A stretch of 64,000 bases of DNA from NCBI GenBank assembly GCA_003999685.1, contig CP021221.1:2976001-3040000 (forward strand), given 5' to 3'. The notes beneath the pieces were generated by a model, which was not told the DNA's origin, made no database searches, and saw nothing but the letters and a program-made list of their open reading frames with translations. This DNA is from Taiwanofungus camphoratus (taxonomy: Eukaryota; Basidiomycota; Agaricomycetes; Polyporales; Taiwanofungaceae). A program made the translations under genes and the position numbers. Below are positions 47,108 to 57,768 of this stretch, piece by piece; the first letter of the stretch is position 1, and each line of letters starts with the position of its first letter.

Positions 47108-49960
47108 ATGTCTGACTCTTTCGCTGATCTCTGGAACTCTACTGGCGCATCGAGACCAACTGAACAACCACGGAAACTGGGCTCCTTAACTACTGCTCCA
47201 GACCCTGCTCGGAACTCACAAAATGACGTGTTTTCCATGCTGGCGTCTGCAGGCTCGTCGTCCGCAAACTCTCGGTCGAATACCCCCTCAGCAGTAGGGC
47301 CTATACAATCCACACGATCCCTGGGCTTCAACGCACTAGGCCCTGGCATGGGTGCTAAACCTATACAGAAGTCCTCCAGCTCCGGAGGGGACGCATTTAG
47401 CAATCTACTTTCGGGTGCTTTGGCCTCCAATTCAAGAAATGGCGCCAATATGACCATGGCGGAACGGGCTGCATTAGCAGAAAAGGAAAGGCTGGAGCAA
47501 ATGCAACGCCAGCAGATCTCTGCCAAGCAGCAGGCGTCAGCATGGGAAGGACTGGATTCGCTAGGAGCGTCGTTGTCGACGTTCAGTGCAATGTCGTCCT
47601 CTACACTACCATTAAGTCAGGAGGACGATTGGGATTTTGGGTTGGAGCCTACCAAGGTGTTGAAGCCTTCCACATCTGCCCAATCAGTCCCGTCTGTGGT
47701 TGATGATTGGGGACTCAGTGATTTTACCTCTCAGCCATCAATAGCAAAATCAGCTGCTACAGCGGAGCAAACTAATTCTTTGTTTGACTTGGAAGACTTC
47801 GAATCTACACCTGCAATACAATATACATCGGAGCCGCCGTCTGCACGATCAACTACCCCAGGCGATTTTGACTTTGGTGACCGTGAAGACAGGTTGTTAG
47901 ATGACGAATCTGACAACGAAGATGATATACTGGGAGCTTTAAGCAGACCATTGGATAGACAACACCGTTTATCGGTATGTTTGGATCCCATATGTCATGG
48001 ACGTGTGTATATACTTGTGTCACGTTATTCTCTAGAATGGCCCTGTCAGAGCTACTCCATCGCCTCAGCCTCTGTCATCTGGACAACGTTCTCTAACAAT
48101 TTCGCCTCCGCCGCATATATTGGGTCAACTCGTGGAGATGGGGTTCTCTGTGCAGCAAGCTCGGGTTGCGCTCGCCGCTACCGATACAGGATTGGACGTT
48201 CAGGCAGCATTAGAAACCTTACTAGCAAATGGTGCAGGTGCGGAACCGTCAGCTCGGGAAACACACCTCCGCGAAAGTAGGCGAGAGGCTGGTTGGGAAC
48301 GCTACTACGAATCAGATGAGAACCACCGTGAAGGCGCGCCGCCTCGTAGATCGCAGGTTCCACCTAGTCGTGCTACTCCTCCAGGACGTTCGCGTGAGCA
48401 GGGGCGTGATGAATCCTCACCTTCGGGAGACGCCCTACAGGAACAGGCGGATAAATTCCTCGCTCAAGCGAGCGAGATCGGGCTCAGTATGTTCAATAGG
48501 GCCAACGCATTATGGAAGGAGGGGAAGGAGAAGGTACAGCGCGCGTATGAGGAACGTGCCGCTGCCGCCGTAACGGCGAAGACCTCTGGTGCAGAGCAAA
48601 GTAGCAGGAGCGGCAGGCCAAGATGGATGCAAGAGGTATCAGAGCGAGGGTTTTCTGACGCGGAGCGGCAAACCGGAGATCACGACGACTTTGCAGATGA
48701 GCATGAAGTACTCCCGCCTAAGCCCTCTGCCCAGGCCCGTAGGAAGCTAGAGGAATCCCGGCCTCACGTTCATGAAGAAGGATCACAGCCGTCGGTATCA
48801 GAGAGAGCGAAGACTGGGAATCTGTTCTCGGATGATCCACCCGCCGTGTATGTGTCGCCTTATCGGCGGAAGGCTCCCTCACGAGCGCAAGTTCAGACGC
48901 CTGGAGAATCCTTGCCCTCGCCGCCCAAGGCCCCTCGTGCACCGTCTCCAGTTCAGCTTATCCACCGCAAAGCTGTCTCTGCTTCATCTGCGGTATTGGC
49001 AGCGTCCGCAAAGCACAAGACTGCAGGCACCGAGATGTTTAAGCTGGGAAGATATGCTGAAGCAGAAACGTCTTACTCGTCAGCCATCGCGACTTTGCCG
49101 GAATCGCATCTGCTTCTTGTTCCGCTTTACAACAACCGTGCCTTGACACGAATCAAGACCGGAGATTATTCCGGCGCGATCGACGATTGCACAACTGTCA
49201 TTACGCTCATTGGACCCTCTTATCATCCCACTCGAGAGGCGAAGGTGACCAAAGAGGATGAAGGTGGCGGTGTCGATCTGACCGACGGATTAATCAAGGC
49301 CCTGCGGCGGCGAGCGGAGGCCTTCGAGGGTAAGGAGAAGTGGGATGCAGCAAGGCAGGATTGGGAAGCTATCAACGCTGCAGAATGGGCAGGCAAATCG
49401 CGTACTGAGGCTGTCAGGGGTGCAGGGCGCTGCCGGAGGATGCTCGCGGCTAATGTTGGCACTGGCGCCTCTCTTCCCTCCAGGACAGCTTCAAGACCTG
49501 CTCCAAAGCCAAAGCCGCGACCCGTTCAGCGTGCTCCAACGCCACCGTCTGTTGCGCTCAACAGAGTACGCGAGGCCAACCAGGCAGCAGAGGCGGAGGA
49601 TCAGGCAAGACATGAACTAAAGGACGTCGTGGATGCCCGACTGGCTGCATGGAAGAACGGGAAGGAGGCGAACATTCGTGCACTTATTGCCAGTCTGGAC
49701 ACGGTCCTTTGGCCTGAACTGGGTTGGCAAAAGGTTGGCATGCACGAGCTAGTAACGCCGGCGCAAGTGAAGATCCGCTATACCAAAGCTATTGCTAAAT
49801 TACATCCGGATAAGGTGTGTCTTATTCCATTGGTATTAGCTGTAGGTAGCTTACAGTCGTTACGTAGCTAAACGTTCGTAACACAACACTAGAACAACGG
49901 ATGATAGCCAATGGAGTCTTTGGTTCGTTGAATGAAGCCTGGAACGCTTTCAAACAATAG
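47108..49960 (+). CDS. SWA2: Auxilin-like clathrin-uncoating protein (Swa2 type)
   Basis: J-domain cochaperone that recruits Hsp70 to strip clathrin from coated vesicles. The first exon is disordered with acidic Asp-Phe/Trp elements (DDWDFGLEP, DFDFGD) like the clathrin-binding parts of Swa2. A UBA domain lies at about residues 315-355 (LVEMGFSVQQARVALAATD). TPR-like helices lie at about 612-740 (GTEMFKLGRYAEAETSYSSA, YNNRALTRIKTGDYSGAIDD). The C-terminal J domain (AWKNGKEANIRALIASLD, VTPAQVKIRYTKAIAKLHPDK) has the essential HPD. The last short exon, after an intron ending near 49870, adds LNVRNTTLEQ and NGVFGSLNEAWNAFKQ. Domain order UBA-TPR-J matches Swa2. Start ATG 47108 gives MSDSFADLW, an ordinary family start. 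Confidence 0.92.
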
Positions 49961-50258
49961 GCATATATATCTTGTGTGACTACTAATATGTCCAGTACTC
50001 TCCAATCTCTAGAAACTTGCCCGTCTCATGTTACACTTATTTCTTTTCGGACAGTTGACTGAACGATTTACTGAACGCGGAACAAGGACGGTTCGTATCA
50101 CGTGCAATCACTTATATCCGAGGCTGCATGATATAGGTACCGCGACACATGGTAGACTCTGAGTCCCTTTCAACAATGCGAGCACACGAATCTGCTACTG
50201 TACGAGCCTTTGTGCATTTGTACAATATGACTATGGCTCTCAGATATGTCTGAGACTA

Positions 50259-50510
50259 TCATTTCCGTGATGTTGTGTCGATTCGGCCTCCCGTCTCCGT
50301 CTGTGGGTCAGCTGCTAGACTCTGACGTCTACTATCCTTGTCTTTGGTTGGAGCTTGAGGAAGTGACCGGGATTGCTTTGTTTGCGTGATCTTACACTGG
50401 TCGCAAGAATATGTGAGCCAGGGCTCTCCGTTACGAGCTATATCTCCGCTCTTCGGACACCTGTGCCGGAACTCAAAGGGCCTCATGTTGTCGGTGATGT
50501 TGGATATCAT
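50259..50510 (-). CDS. Possible small Cys-containing protein
   Basis: Single open frame of 83 codons from ATG 50510. Cys residues occur as HRCPKSGD and YSCDQC, a possible zinc-binding pair, in a basic, Ser/Thr-rich protein. I do not recognise it. There is no homologous block to rely on, so this is a weak call made from composition alone. Confidence 0.25.
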   Translation of the reverse strand: MISNITDNMRPFEFRHRCPKSGDIARNGEPWLTYSCDQCKITQTKQSRSLPQAPTKDKDSRRQSLAADPQTETGGRIDTTSRK

Positions 50511-51048
50511 CGAGCAATCGCCAAAGCTGTAAAGTGATCCGTTCCTGCTACTATTTGGATCAGGTGGATCAATCGTTTGTGAGCTTTTGCATTCACGTCT
50601 ACTATTTTTTTGCTGTCATCGCGTGAAAACTTTATCCTAGAATCTTCTTTAACGGCAATTGCGCTGTTCTCAAACGCTCTGTGTTGGTAACTTCTTCTAG
50701 CCAGAGTCTCCTTTCAGTCTTTTTCTTTAGTTCGTCGGTGGCTAAGTCTAGATTTCTGCTCTCTTCTCGGATAATGGGAACTTTACAAGATCATCGACCA
50801 ACTCAGTCCTCTTTGCTCGCTCTACGCGGTGCAATCCCGCTTTGTACATGACCGTCATTGACCGGCCACACCGGTGGCCCTACTCCTGTGTTCCTAGTTA
50901 TAAACTCAGAGCGATGGAGTAAGGCCCCCTCAAATTATTCGGTCAGTCCACCATCCTTCCTCTGCAATAGCTGGTCTATTTCTTTTTTTTAATATTCGAA
51001 TTCAATCGTCTGTCATTCCCCCCTCCTTGCAATTTCTGTTTCTTCGCT
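50511..51048. other. Intergenic upstream of the 51049 gene
   Basis: T-rich spacer with a TATA-like TATAAAC near 50899, about 150 bp before the next ATG, and long pyrimidine runs just before it. No gene is seen. Confidence 0.45.
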
Positions 51049-51907
51049 ATGATTCAATTGAACACTTTCCATCTTCCTGTCAGTGATCAACGCGTCTCGG
51101 CTTATTCTAGCATCGCGAACGCCCTGGGCCAGTCTAGTATTTCTGTACCACCCCCGCTCAGTCGGCGTAATCTGGTACCGCTGGAACTTCAGAAAAACAG
51201 TGAACGGACTATGAAGCAATTTTCTACCACGTGGCCTTCCTCTGTCCGGATCATCTTCGAATCTGTTCAAGAGTCCTCAGATCAGGCGGGTGTCCCCATG
51301 AGCGATATTGCCTACGGAATTCACCGCGCACCAGGCAATATCATGAAGAATCCCTCAGAAGAAGTATTCCGTGGTCAGAACTTCAAGAGCTTGCACTTCA
51401 GGATTTGGGTGCGTCAGCTCCGACTCTCAGTGTTAACAGTCCTGCTTGAAACAGCAACCAGCTGCCAGGATATCCTCCCTATGACCATCCCATTGCGTTG
51501 AACACCAAATCTGGCCCTATTACGCGTCTTCAGCTCGCTGCTGCGCTTGTCAACGCATACGCCTCTTATTTGGAGGTGAGTGGTGTTTTGATTTTTGTCA
51601 CGTGATCGCGTACGATTTCTGAGTTCATTCATGTCCGCAGAAAACCCACCCCCTTCCAGAGGCTCATGCGGACGCACGCTTCGCTCAAGGGAAGATTAGC
51701 CTTGATCAACTTGTGCTCGTGTCGCTCACAAATCATGGCGATGGTGCTGGAAACACCTTTCATGCCGAGATTGACGCATTGATTATCGACAACAGGACCA
51801 ACACCCGAACGACACAAAGCTCCGAAGCAAGACAGAAAATGCAAGACAGAAACATGGACGTTGAGCGTCCAATGGATGGTGTAATGTGCAGCGCACATTG
51901 CCACTGA
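51049..51907 (+). CDS. Hypothetical protein, multi-exon, possibly broken
   Basis: Unrecognised. Coding pieces in order: MIQLNTFHLPVSDQ and FSTTWPSSVRIIFESVQ (51049-51290); PWSELQELALQDLGASAPTL (about 51370-51432); PGYPPYDHPIALN and RLQLAAALVNAYASYLE (51474-51573); a GTGAGT donor; and finally KTHPLPEAHADARF and VSLTNHGDGAGNTFHAEI to a stop at 51907. An intron with donor near 51290 would restore phase between the first two pieces. A TGA at about 51448 lies in frame between the second and third pieces with no good intron to remove it. The gene may therefore be damaged, or the exon structure differs from mine. Confidence 0.4.
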
Positions 51908-52488
51908 ACAACCACACGAGAACCAACTTCACCACTTGCGGCTTACATCCATCACCACGCTCTTTCAAATATCCACGCCGCTGGGCATCTAAACATCTTC
52001 AGAACTCCATTCTCGTTCATTTTTGCTTGAATTATGTACCACTAATTGCATTCCTGTACCCACACTCCTTGGTTGTACTGTATCCAGTAGTCACTCGCAC
52101 TCATCGTGCTATATACTTATCTTATTTTATGTCATTCACTGTTCAACTGAGTCGTTTGTGAGTATGATGTACTCGTGCATGCGCTATTGGCGATGGAATC
52201 ATGCATAAAGTACGAGGCTCAGATGATTCACTTCTGATGTTAAGTAAATTAACCCATGGCAATGCGGTATCGTCACGACCTAAGGTACCCTTGACGTTGC
52301 TAGGGCTACATACATTGAGTACATTGTAATCATGAGTGTCAATACACTGTTGGGAATCCTAGTAACTCGTACAGCCTAAAATGTCAAAAGTCAGTCCAAA
52401 TAGTAGACCGTTCTCGGAGGGGCAGAGCTTCGCACCTTCGAATGTAATCAGTACATGGCGATATTAAAACACAACTCTGTTGGCCAAC
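51908..52488. other. Intergenic, convergent 3' ends
   Basis: AT-rich spacer before the TMA22 stop. Short frames only, with no repeats or RNA genes seen. Confidence 0.5.
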
Positions 52489-53447
52489 CTAGACTGTATC
52501 TCCGCCACCCTTCTTTTTCTTCTCCTCTACTTCAACCACGTTCTCTTTTGGAACACCCTTAAGCAGTCCCACGCCCTCCTCTATCATCTCGACGATGTCT
52601 CCACTCACGTCTCCCTGCACGACGATCTCGTCCTGGCCTTGTAGGCCCTTAGTGACTGAAGCGCCGGTGGCAAACCTCTGTGCAAAAAACTTCGCTGCTT
52701 TTTTCAGATCGACGTCTAGTGGTATCAAAAATCAAGGTGACAGCCGCGTCTCAACAACCATAGCTTGAAGCGTCCAGAGTATACGTACCAAAAGCTTCTA
52801 GTCCGTGAATAGATGTGACAAATTTGCGCTTATTCCGCTCTATTCGCTTGACAGTCACCTTGTTGAATAGAGTCAGCGCCCAGTACACCCCCGTATCGAG
52901 GTAAAAACTACTCGCCTGTGACGCCTGTTAAGATTGGAAATGCGAAGAAGTGAAAGGAGGAATCAGGAAGTCGGACTCAGACTCGAGACACATGACTATA
53001 CGTACCATCTTCTTCTTGAGTGCGGCATCAGCCCTTGCCTCCGCCTTTGCCTCCTTCTTAGCTGTATCCTTCTCTAATTTGGACTGAGCTTCCAGACTCA
53101 GTGTTCCCAGTTTCGCTTGTAAGGCCTCTATCATAGCATAGATCACAGCAACGAATCGGGAGCGAGCAGAAGATACCAGGTATTAAATCGAGGCTAATTT
53201 GAAGGCGACCAACGTACCCTCCGAATAGTACTTCTCATACAGATCTAGGTGCTCCTTCTGTAGCCATTCCTTGCATCTCGTCAAGCGTGATCCAAACTCG
53301 CAGTACTCAACAGGGAATGTGCACACTTCAGATTCCGTGAAATGAGCAAATCATTGATGAACGTCCATTGACGGAGATCAGACCTCCACAGTAGAGAACC
53401 TGAACGGGTGGTATTGCTTGAGGAGCGTCTTGTTCCTGTGTGTCCAT
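52489..53447 (-). CDS. TMA22: Translation machinery-associated protein 22 (DENR homologue)
   Basis: With Tma20 (MCTS1) it releases deacylated tRNA and recycles 40S subunits after termination. ATG 53447 gives MDTQEQDAPQ..., then the N-terminal zinc-binding segment VLYCGVCTFPVEYCEFG (Cys pairs completed across an intron), KWLQKEHLDLYEKYY-like sequence, a Lys/Ala/Glu coiled region (KLEKDTAKKEAKAEARADAALKKK), and a C-terminal SUI1 domain (QVTVKRIERNKRKFVTSIHGL, KKAAKFFAQRFATGASV, DEIVVQGDVSGDI). The tail is Glu/Lys-rich. About 200 residues, normal for the family. Five short introns. Confidence 0.92.
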
Positions 53448-53787
53448 GAGATTTCGATATCAATGGCGATGAGCTATGCAACGAAAATGTTTCCGAGGTG
53501 TAAACGGATCAGTCTATCGCAGTGACCTGATGAGAGTTAAATGTAGAGATGCCCCGATCGCCACCTTGAGAGATCCGAACACAAGTGCGACGGTCACCGG
53601 CGGCAGTGACCTACTACAATGGAGTCTCGGGTAAGTAAAGCTCAAAAGTTCCCGTCGTTGGGTAACTATATATTTTGACTCTGCACATTTTGATACATCT
53701 TCCGGACTGTCTAAGTCGTCTACTCTGGTTTTTTTTGGAAGGTTCAGATCCAAGTCTTCGACCTACACCTCACGCTCTTACAGGCAC

Positions 53788-56150
53788 CTATGACAATGAC
53801 GGCTTCCGCCCCCCAAGCTCAGCATAGAGCAAATCGCGATCACCGTGCTTATGGCCCAGATGTTCCTCCTTGAAGTGGTTCGAGATCAGGAACGCGACGT
53901 CTAGTTTCAAAAAAAGCACTCAAAAAAGGTTCTATGATGGTGATGCTAACCACGTACCGAGTGACTGCTCAAAGTTCAGTCTGGGATCACAGAACGACTA
54001 CGGAACGGATCGTAAAATTCGGATATGCCGTATCCCAGGAAGGGCCTACACATACCTGGTATCTCAGTCCCAGCTGTTCTTCACTCAGTTCCATACTTCC
54101 TCCCAGGCATTCCGTCACACTGAAACCTTCTTCATTGAATTCGCCTGTGAACTCCAGGCTAACTCCTCCCATGCGCGATCCACACTCCTTGTGGATGCGA
54201 ATACAGGATGTGAGTTCGCCAATTATTGTTCCGAAATGTCTGGTCTTCAGTCCGCTCGAGGAGGACAGCGTACTGCCAGAGGCTTTGTTTAGTGATCTGT
54301 TGGCTGATCAGAAACTGGTAGAGTGTGGCTTACTTGCCATGCATAGGGTCACATATCCAAGTGACTGGGTGACCCGATTTACGGACAGCAGTGATATGGC
54401 TTGCGAGGTGACTCTCGATCTAATGAAGGAAGATGAGTACCAAATTGAGTGTCGTTTCAACCTGCTCGCCTTTCCAGCTCCATACCGAGTGATCAGTGTG
54501 ACCTTCCCATCTTCTCTGTCGGGATTCACAACTGAAGGAGATGGTTGGCTCGAGAATTGTCGTAGTATACACGACTTACTGTCCAATAACCTTTTTAGCT
54601 CATCTGAATCCATGCTTGGGCCTACTTTGATCCCGATCGGGTTTCTGATGCCTCTGAAGTACTCCACATGAGCACCATCAAGCTGTCTTGTTCGATCGCC
54701 AATCCAGAGGAAATGCGCAGATGTGTTGTAGTATATATTGGGCCGTGTGGAATGTCCATTCGATATCGAAGACTGAGAGCTCGATGAAAGAGACGAAGGT
54801 ATAGGAAATTGACGGGTCATTGCTTCTTCAAACTCAAGCATCAGACCTTCATGACTGGGACAAGGGAAACGATAAGACACCGTCGTCATTGAAATTAGTA
54901 GAAAGGGGTACCTCGTGTAGAAGTCAACTTCACCGAGCACTCCGCGACCGCCTCCTTGCTCGTAGCTCACTTGTTGACTTCCCAAGCCGATTGTCCTTGT
55001 GAACCCGAGTGCATCTGACAGGCCTTCACTGATGCGCTCGAATTCTTCGCTATTGGACATGCATATAGATAAAGGAAGCAAAATGAAGAGTCTGCCCATG
55101 CTTACCGGAGCGCGGGAGAGCGAACGTGGGAGAGCGACCAGTCGCGAGGATGATGGAGAGATGCAAATCCGGATGTGAGTAGCCCTCGGATGTAGTTCAA
55201 TGTTGTCGTTGAGTGGAAATAGGCGCTGCGAGTGAAGATTCATGAGTCGACTAAATCTACAAAACGAATGCAATATACCTTAGCATTCGTTCCGGGTCTG
55301 GTGTCCGATCGTCGGGATCCAGTCTGGATTAATTGTCATACATTCTGATACAAATTCCGACATGCGGACCCCTACCCATTGACATTATCACCACTTCCAA
55401 ACCTGTTTGATGAGGTCCTCGACTATGGAAGCACGAAAGTGACATACCGGAAACTCAAAACTTCGCGATCCCCAATCTTTTCAGTGGCGCTGCTCCGGGG
55501 TTTCGCGTATTGCCCGGCGATGCGGCCTATGCGTACCTAGAGATAGCAAATCCATGTAGATGCAGATTTCGGAGTCATCGCAATACATTTGGGGCCCGAC
55601 GTACCACTGGCAACCGACCTCCCCATATTAGAATTAGCGAGAACGATAAGATAAGTCCAATCTTGGCAGAAATATTCTCCTAATTATTTTGGGTCAGACG
55701 TTTCAAACAGTTGTACAGCTGCAAGGCTGACATGTGTGCATGCATCGAAGCTTTCCGCGCAGTCTCCTGCATGAAGAAGAAATGCTTCGTTGTGCTGCAC
55801 TTGACTTAATTGGTGCCGCAGTCGTTCGATCTGCAGATGTCCATTATTATGAGCACAAACTGGGAGTAGGGGACTTGGTAACGCACCTCTGAGGGGGTCA
55901 CCAAGGGGGGTAATGACCGAATTTTCGTCAGAACCCTTTGAAGAAATATTTGAGTAGTTAGTCTACGGACTCAGAAGGATTGACCAGACCTGTCAAGCTT
56001 CTCGCGATCCGGATAGACGACATCCTGATTTAAGAAAAGATAGGTGTTTCTGGGTGAACTTGAGGGAAATGTATTGAAATCAGAGCTACTAACTTGTGCC
56101 GCTGGTCTACCCCTCCAAGAGTCCGGCGTCCAAGCAGCTGCCGTAGTCAT
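53788..56150 (-). CDS. 3-deoxy-D-arabino-heptulosonate 7-phosphate synthase, class II
   Basis: Condenses phosphoenolpyruvate with erythrose 4-phosphate, the first step of the shikimate pathway. From ATG 56150: MTTAAAWTPDSWRGRPAAQ, DVVYPDREKLDR, SLPPLVTPSE, AFLLHAGDCAESFD (Cys metal-site region), GRIAGQYAKPRS, LDPDDRTPDPERML, AYFHSTTTLNYIRGLLTSGF, DFYT joining to SHEGLMLEFEEAMTR, SAHFLWIGDRTRQLDGAHVE, NPIGIKVGP, VTLITRYGAGK, HPVTWICDPMHG, GVSLEFTGE, VTECLGGSMEL, and CDPRLNFEQSL, ending AELGGRKPSLS. All joins keep frame if one GC-AG intron is allowed (54420-54469). This is the plant/bacterial-type class II enzyme, not the Aro3/Aro4 class I form. Neighbouring SDR and P450 genes leave open a role in a special pathway. 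Confidence 0.92.
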
Positions 56151-56477
56151 TCCTGCTGTGTGTGATAGAACGAGACTAATAGTTTTTCCCCTAATCTTCC
56201 GTCGACTATTGTTGTAGTAATTCTAATGTCGAAAAGACTTGCACACAAATTTGAACACCGTTCGAGGGGTTCCGGTCAAGATGATGAATTTCTGACAATT
56301 GCCGTAGCAAACAAATTCTTGACTCGATCATTGTCACGACATAGATCTCGGAAACATCTCGGCATCAGCCGCATCCAATCTTGGACGACACGAGTTCAAC
56401 TCGACCATTGCGCCCCTTGGCTTCACTCGAACGGTAGAACTATATATTTGTCCCAAATGCATGGCTATGAATGTTCA

Positions 56478-57768
56478 TCACAAGTCTTTGACCTGATCCT
56501 CCAACCATGCCCACAACCTCCGTCCGAGCTCGGGGTCATCTGTCTCTGCCCTTGCAATTCCCACCCGTGCCCAAGGAATACAATACTACATAGGAAAGTA
56601 AGGTCAGAAGGCTTGGGCAGATACATCTCAAGGTGAAGAACTGAAGACACTCACCTTGCCACCAAGCTCAGCACCTTCCGGCATCGTGCCCGCCCAGAGC
56701 TGCGTGAGCGCACCCATCGCTGCGCTCGGCAAGATAGGATTCTATGGTCGACCATCGGATGACCAGGCCCTCTACAAAAGAGGAGGATTCGACAACATAC
56801 CATGATGCCAATCAATTTCGCCCCCAAGGACGTGTGTCGCTGTGTGTCCATCTTGAGGTTGCCGGGATGGAGCGAAACGGAGACAAGACCCTGCTCAGCG
56901 TAGTGCCGATGGAACTCATCCGAGACCACCACATTTCCCTGCATAGACCGCAATGGTCAGATGATGAACAGTTACGTACTGCTAACCGCGCACAAATTTG
57001 CTCTGGAAGTAAAGGTGAACCGTATTTTGCGCGAGCCTATGCGGCCCATCGTGGAGGGTGTCGAAGTCGATACCAGAGGTGAACACGTGCCCCACCGAGG
57101 AAGTGTGGATGACACGCGCCTTGCCATCTGGGGAGATCTTAGCTGTATCGAGGAGCACACGGAGAAGCAGCTTCGTGAGGTAGAAATGGCCTTCTCAGAA
57201 GATGAGACGACGCGGGGAGTGAAGGGGGATCGGTGCACACCGAGCACGTTGGCCCCGAACTGGAGGTCGTAGCCATCCGCAGTGACTTCTTTGACATCAG
57301 GATATACTGTCCCAGCATTGTTGAAGAGGACATGGAGCTGCGTTTCTTTGCTGTACACAACAAGCCTTTTAAGGAACGTATCAACTGCCAGAACAGTTCG
57401 ATACCAACCTGAGGAATTCCTCTGCTGCTGCTTTAATAGATCTCAAGTCTGCGAGGTCTAGACGGAGGAATAACGCCTCCTTCCCTGTCTCCTTTCTCAA
57501 GTCTTTAATCGCCGCTCGCGCTTTCTCCGGTGTCCGAGATGCCATGTAGACCTTGGCGTTGTGCATGAGTAGCACCTGTACCCAATACCGGAACCTGGTC
57601 AACTGAACCCATCTGCTCAGGGAATGCGGTGCATACCTTGACGGTCTCATACCCAATGCCGGCGTTTCCGCCTGTGACGATCATGACTTTGCCTGAGAGG
57701 TCGGGCATCTGGCTGACCCCCCATTTGGGCCTGGGCGGGAACAAGCTCGACAAAGTACTCTTCGACAT
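56478..57768 (-). CDS. Short-chain dehydrogenase, retinol-dehydrogenase-like
   Basis: NAD(P)-dependent oxidoreductase of the extended WWOX/retinol dehydrogenase-like group common in fungi. ATG 57768 gives [17 protein letters not shown], then [18 protein letters not shown] (dinucleotide-binding TGxxxGIG at about residues 30-40), [44 protein letters not shown] (NNAG), TSSVGHVF (catalytic Ser), and YFQSKF (catalytic Tyr and Lys intact in YxxxK). An intron then leads to [29 protein letters not shown]. The C-terminal exons read [23 protein letters not shown] and end KDL at 56478. It points the same way as the DAHP synthase, 327 bp upstream of it. Substrate unknown. Confidence 0.9.

Noticed and set aside
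54820-55002. Plus-strand frames over the DAHP synthase gene, including a 245-codon one at 53934-54671
   Set aside because: The minus strand carries the full class II DAHP synthase exon chain, so these are antisense shadows.
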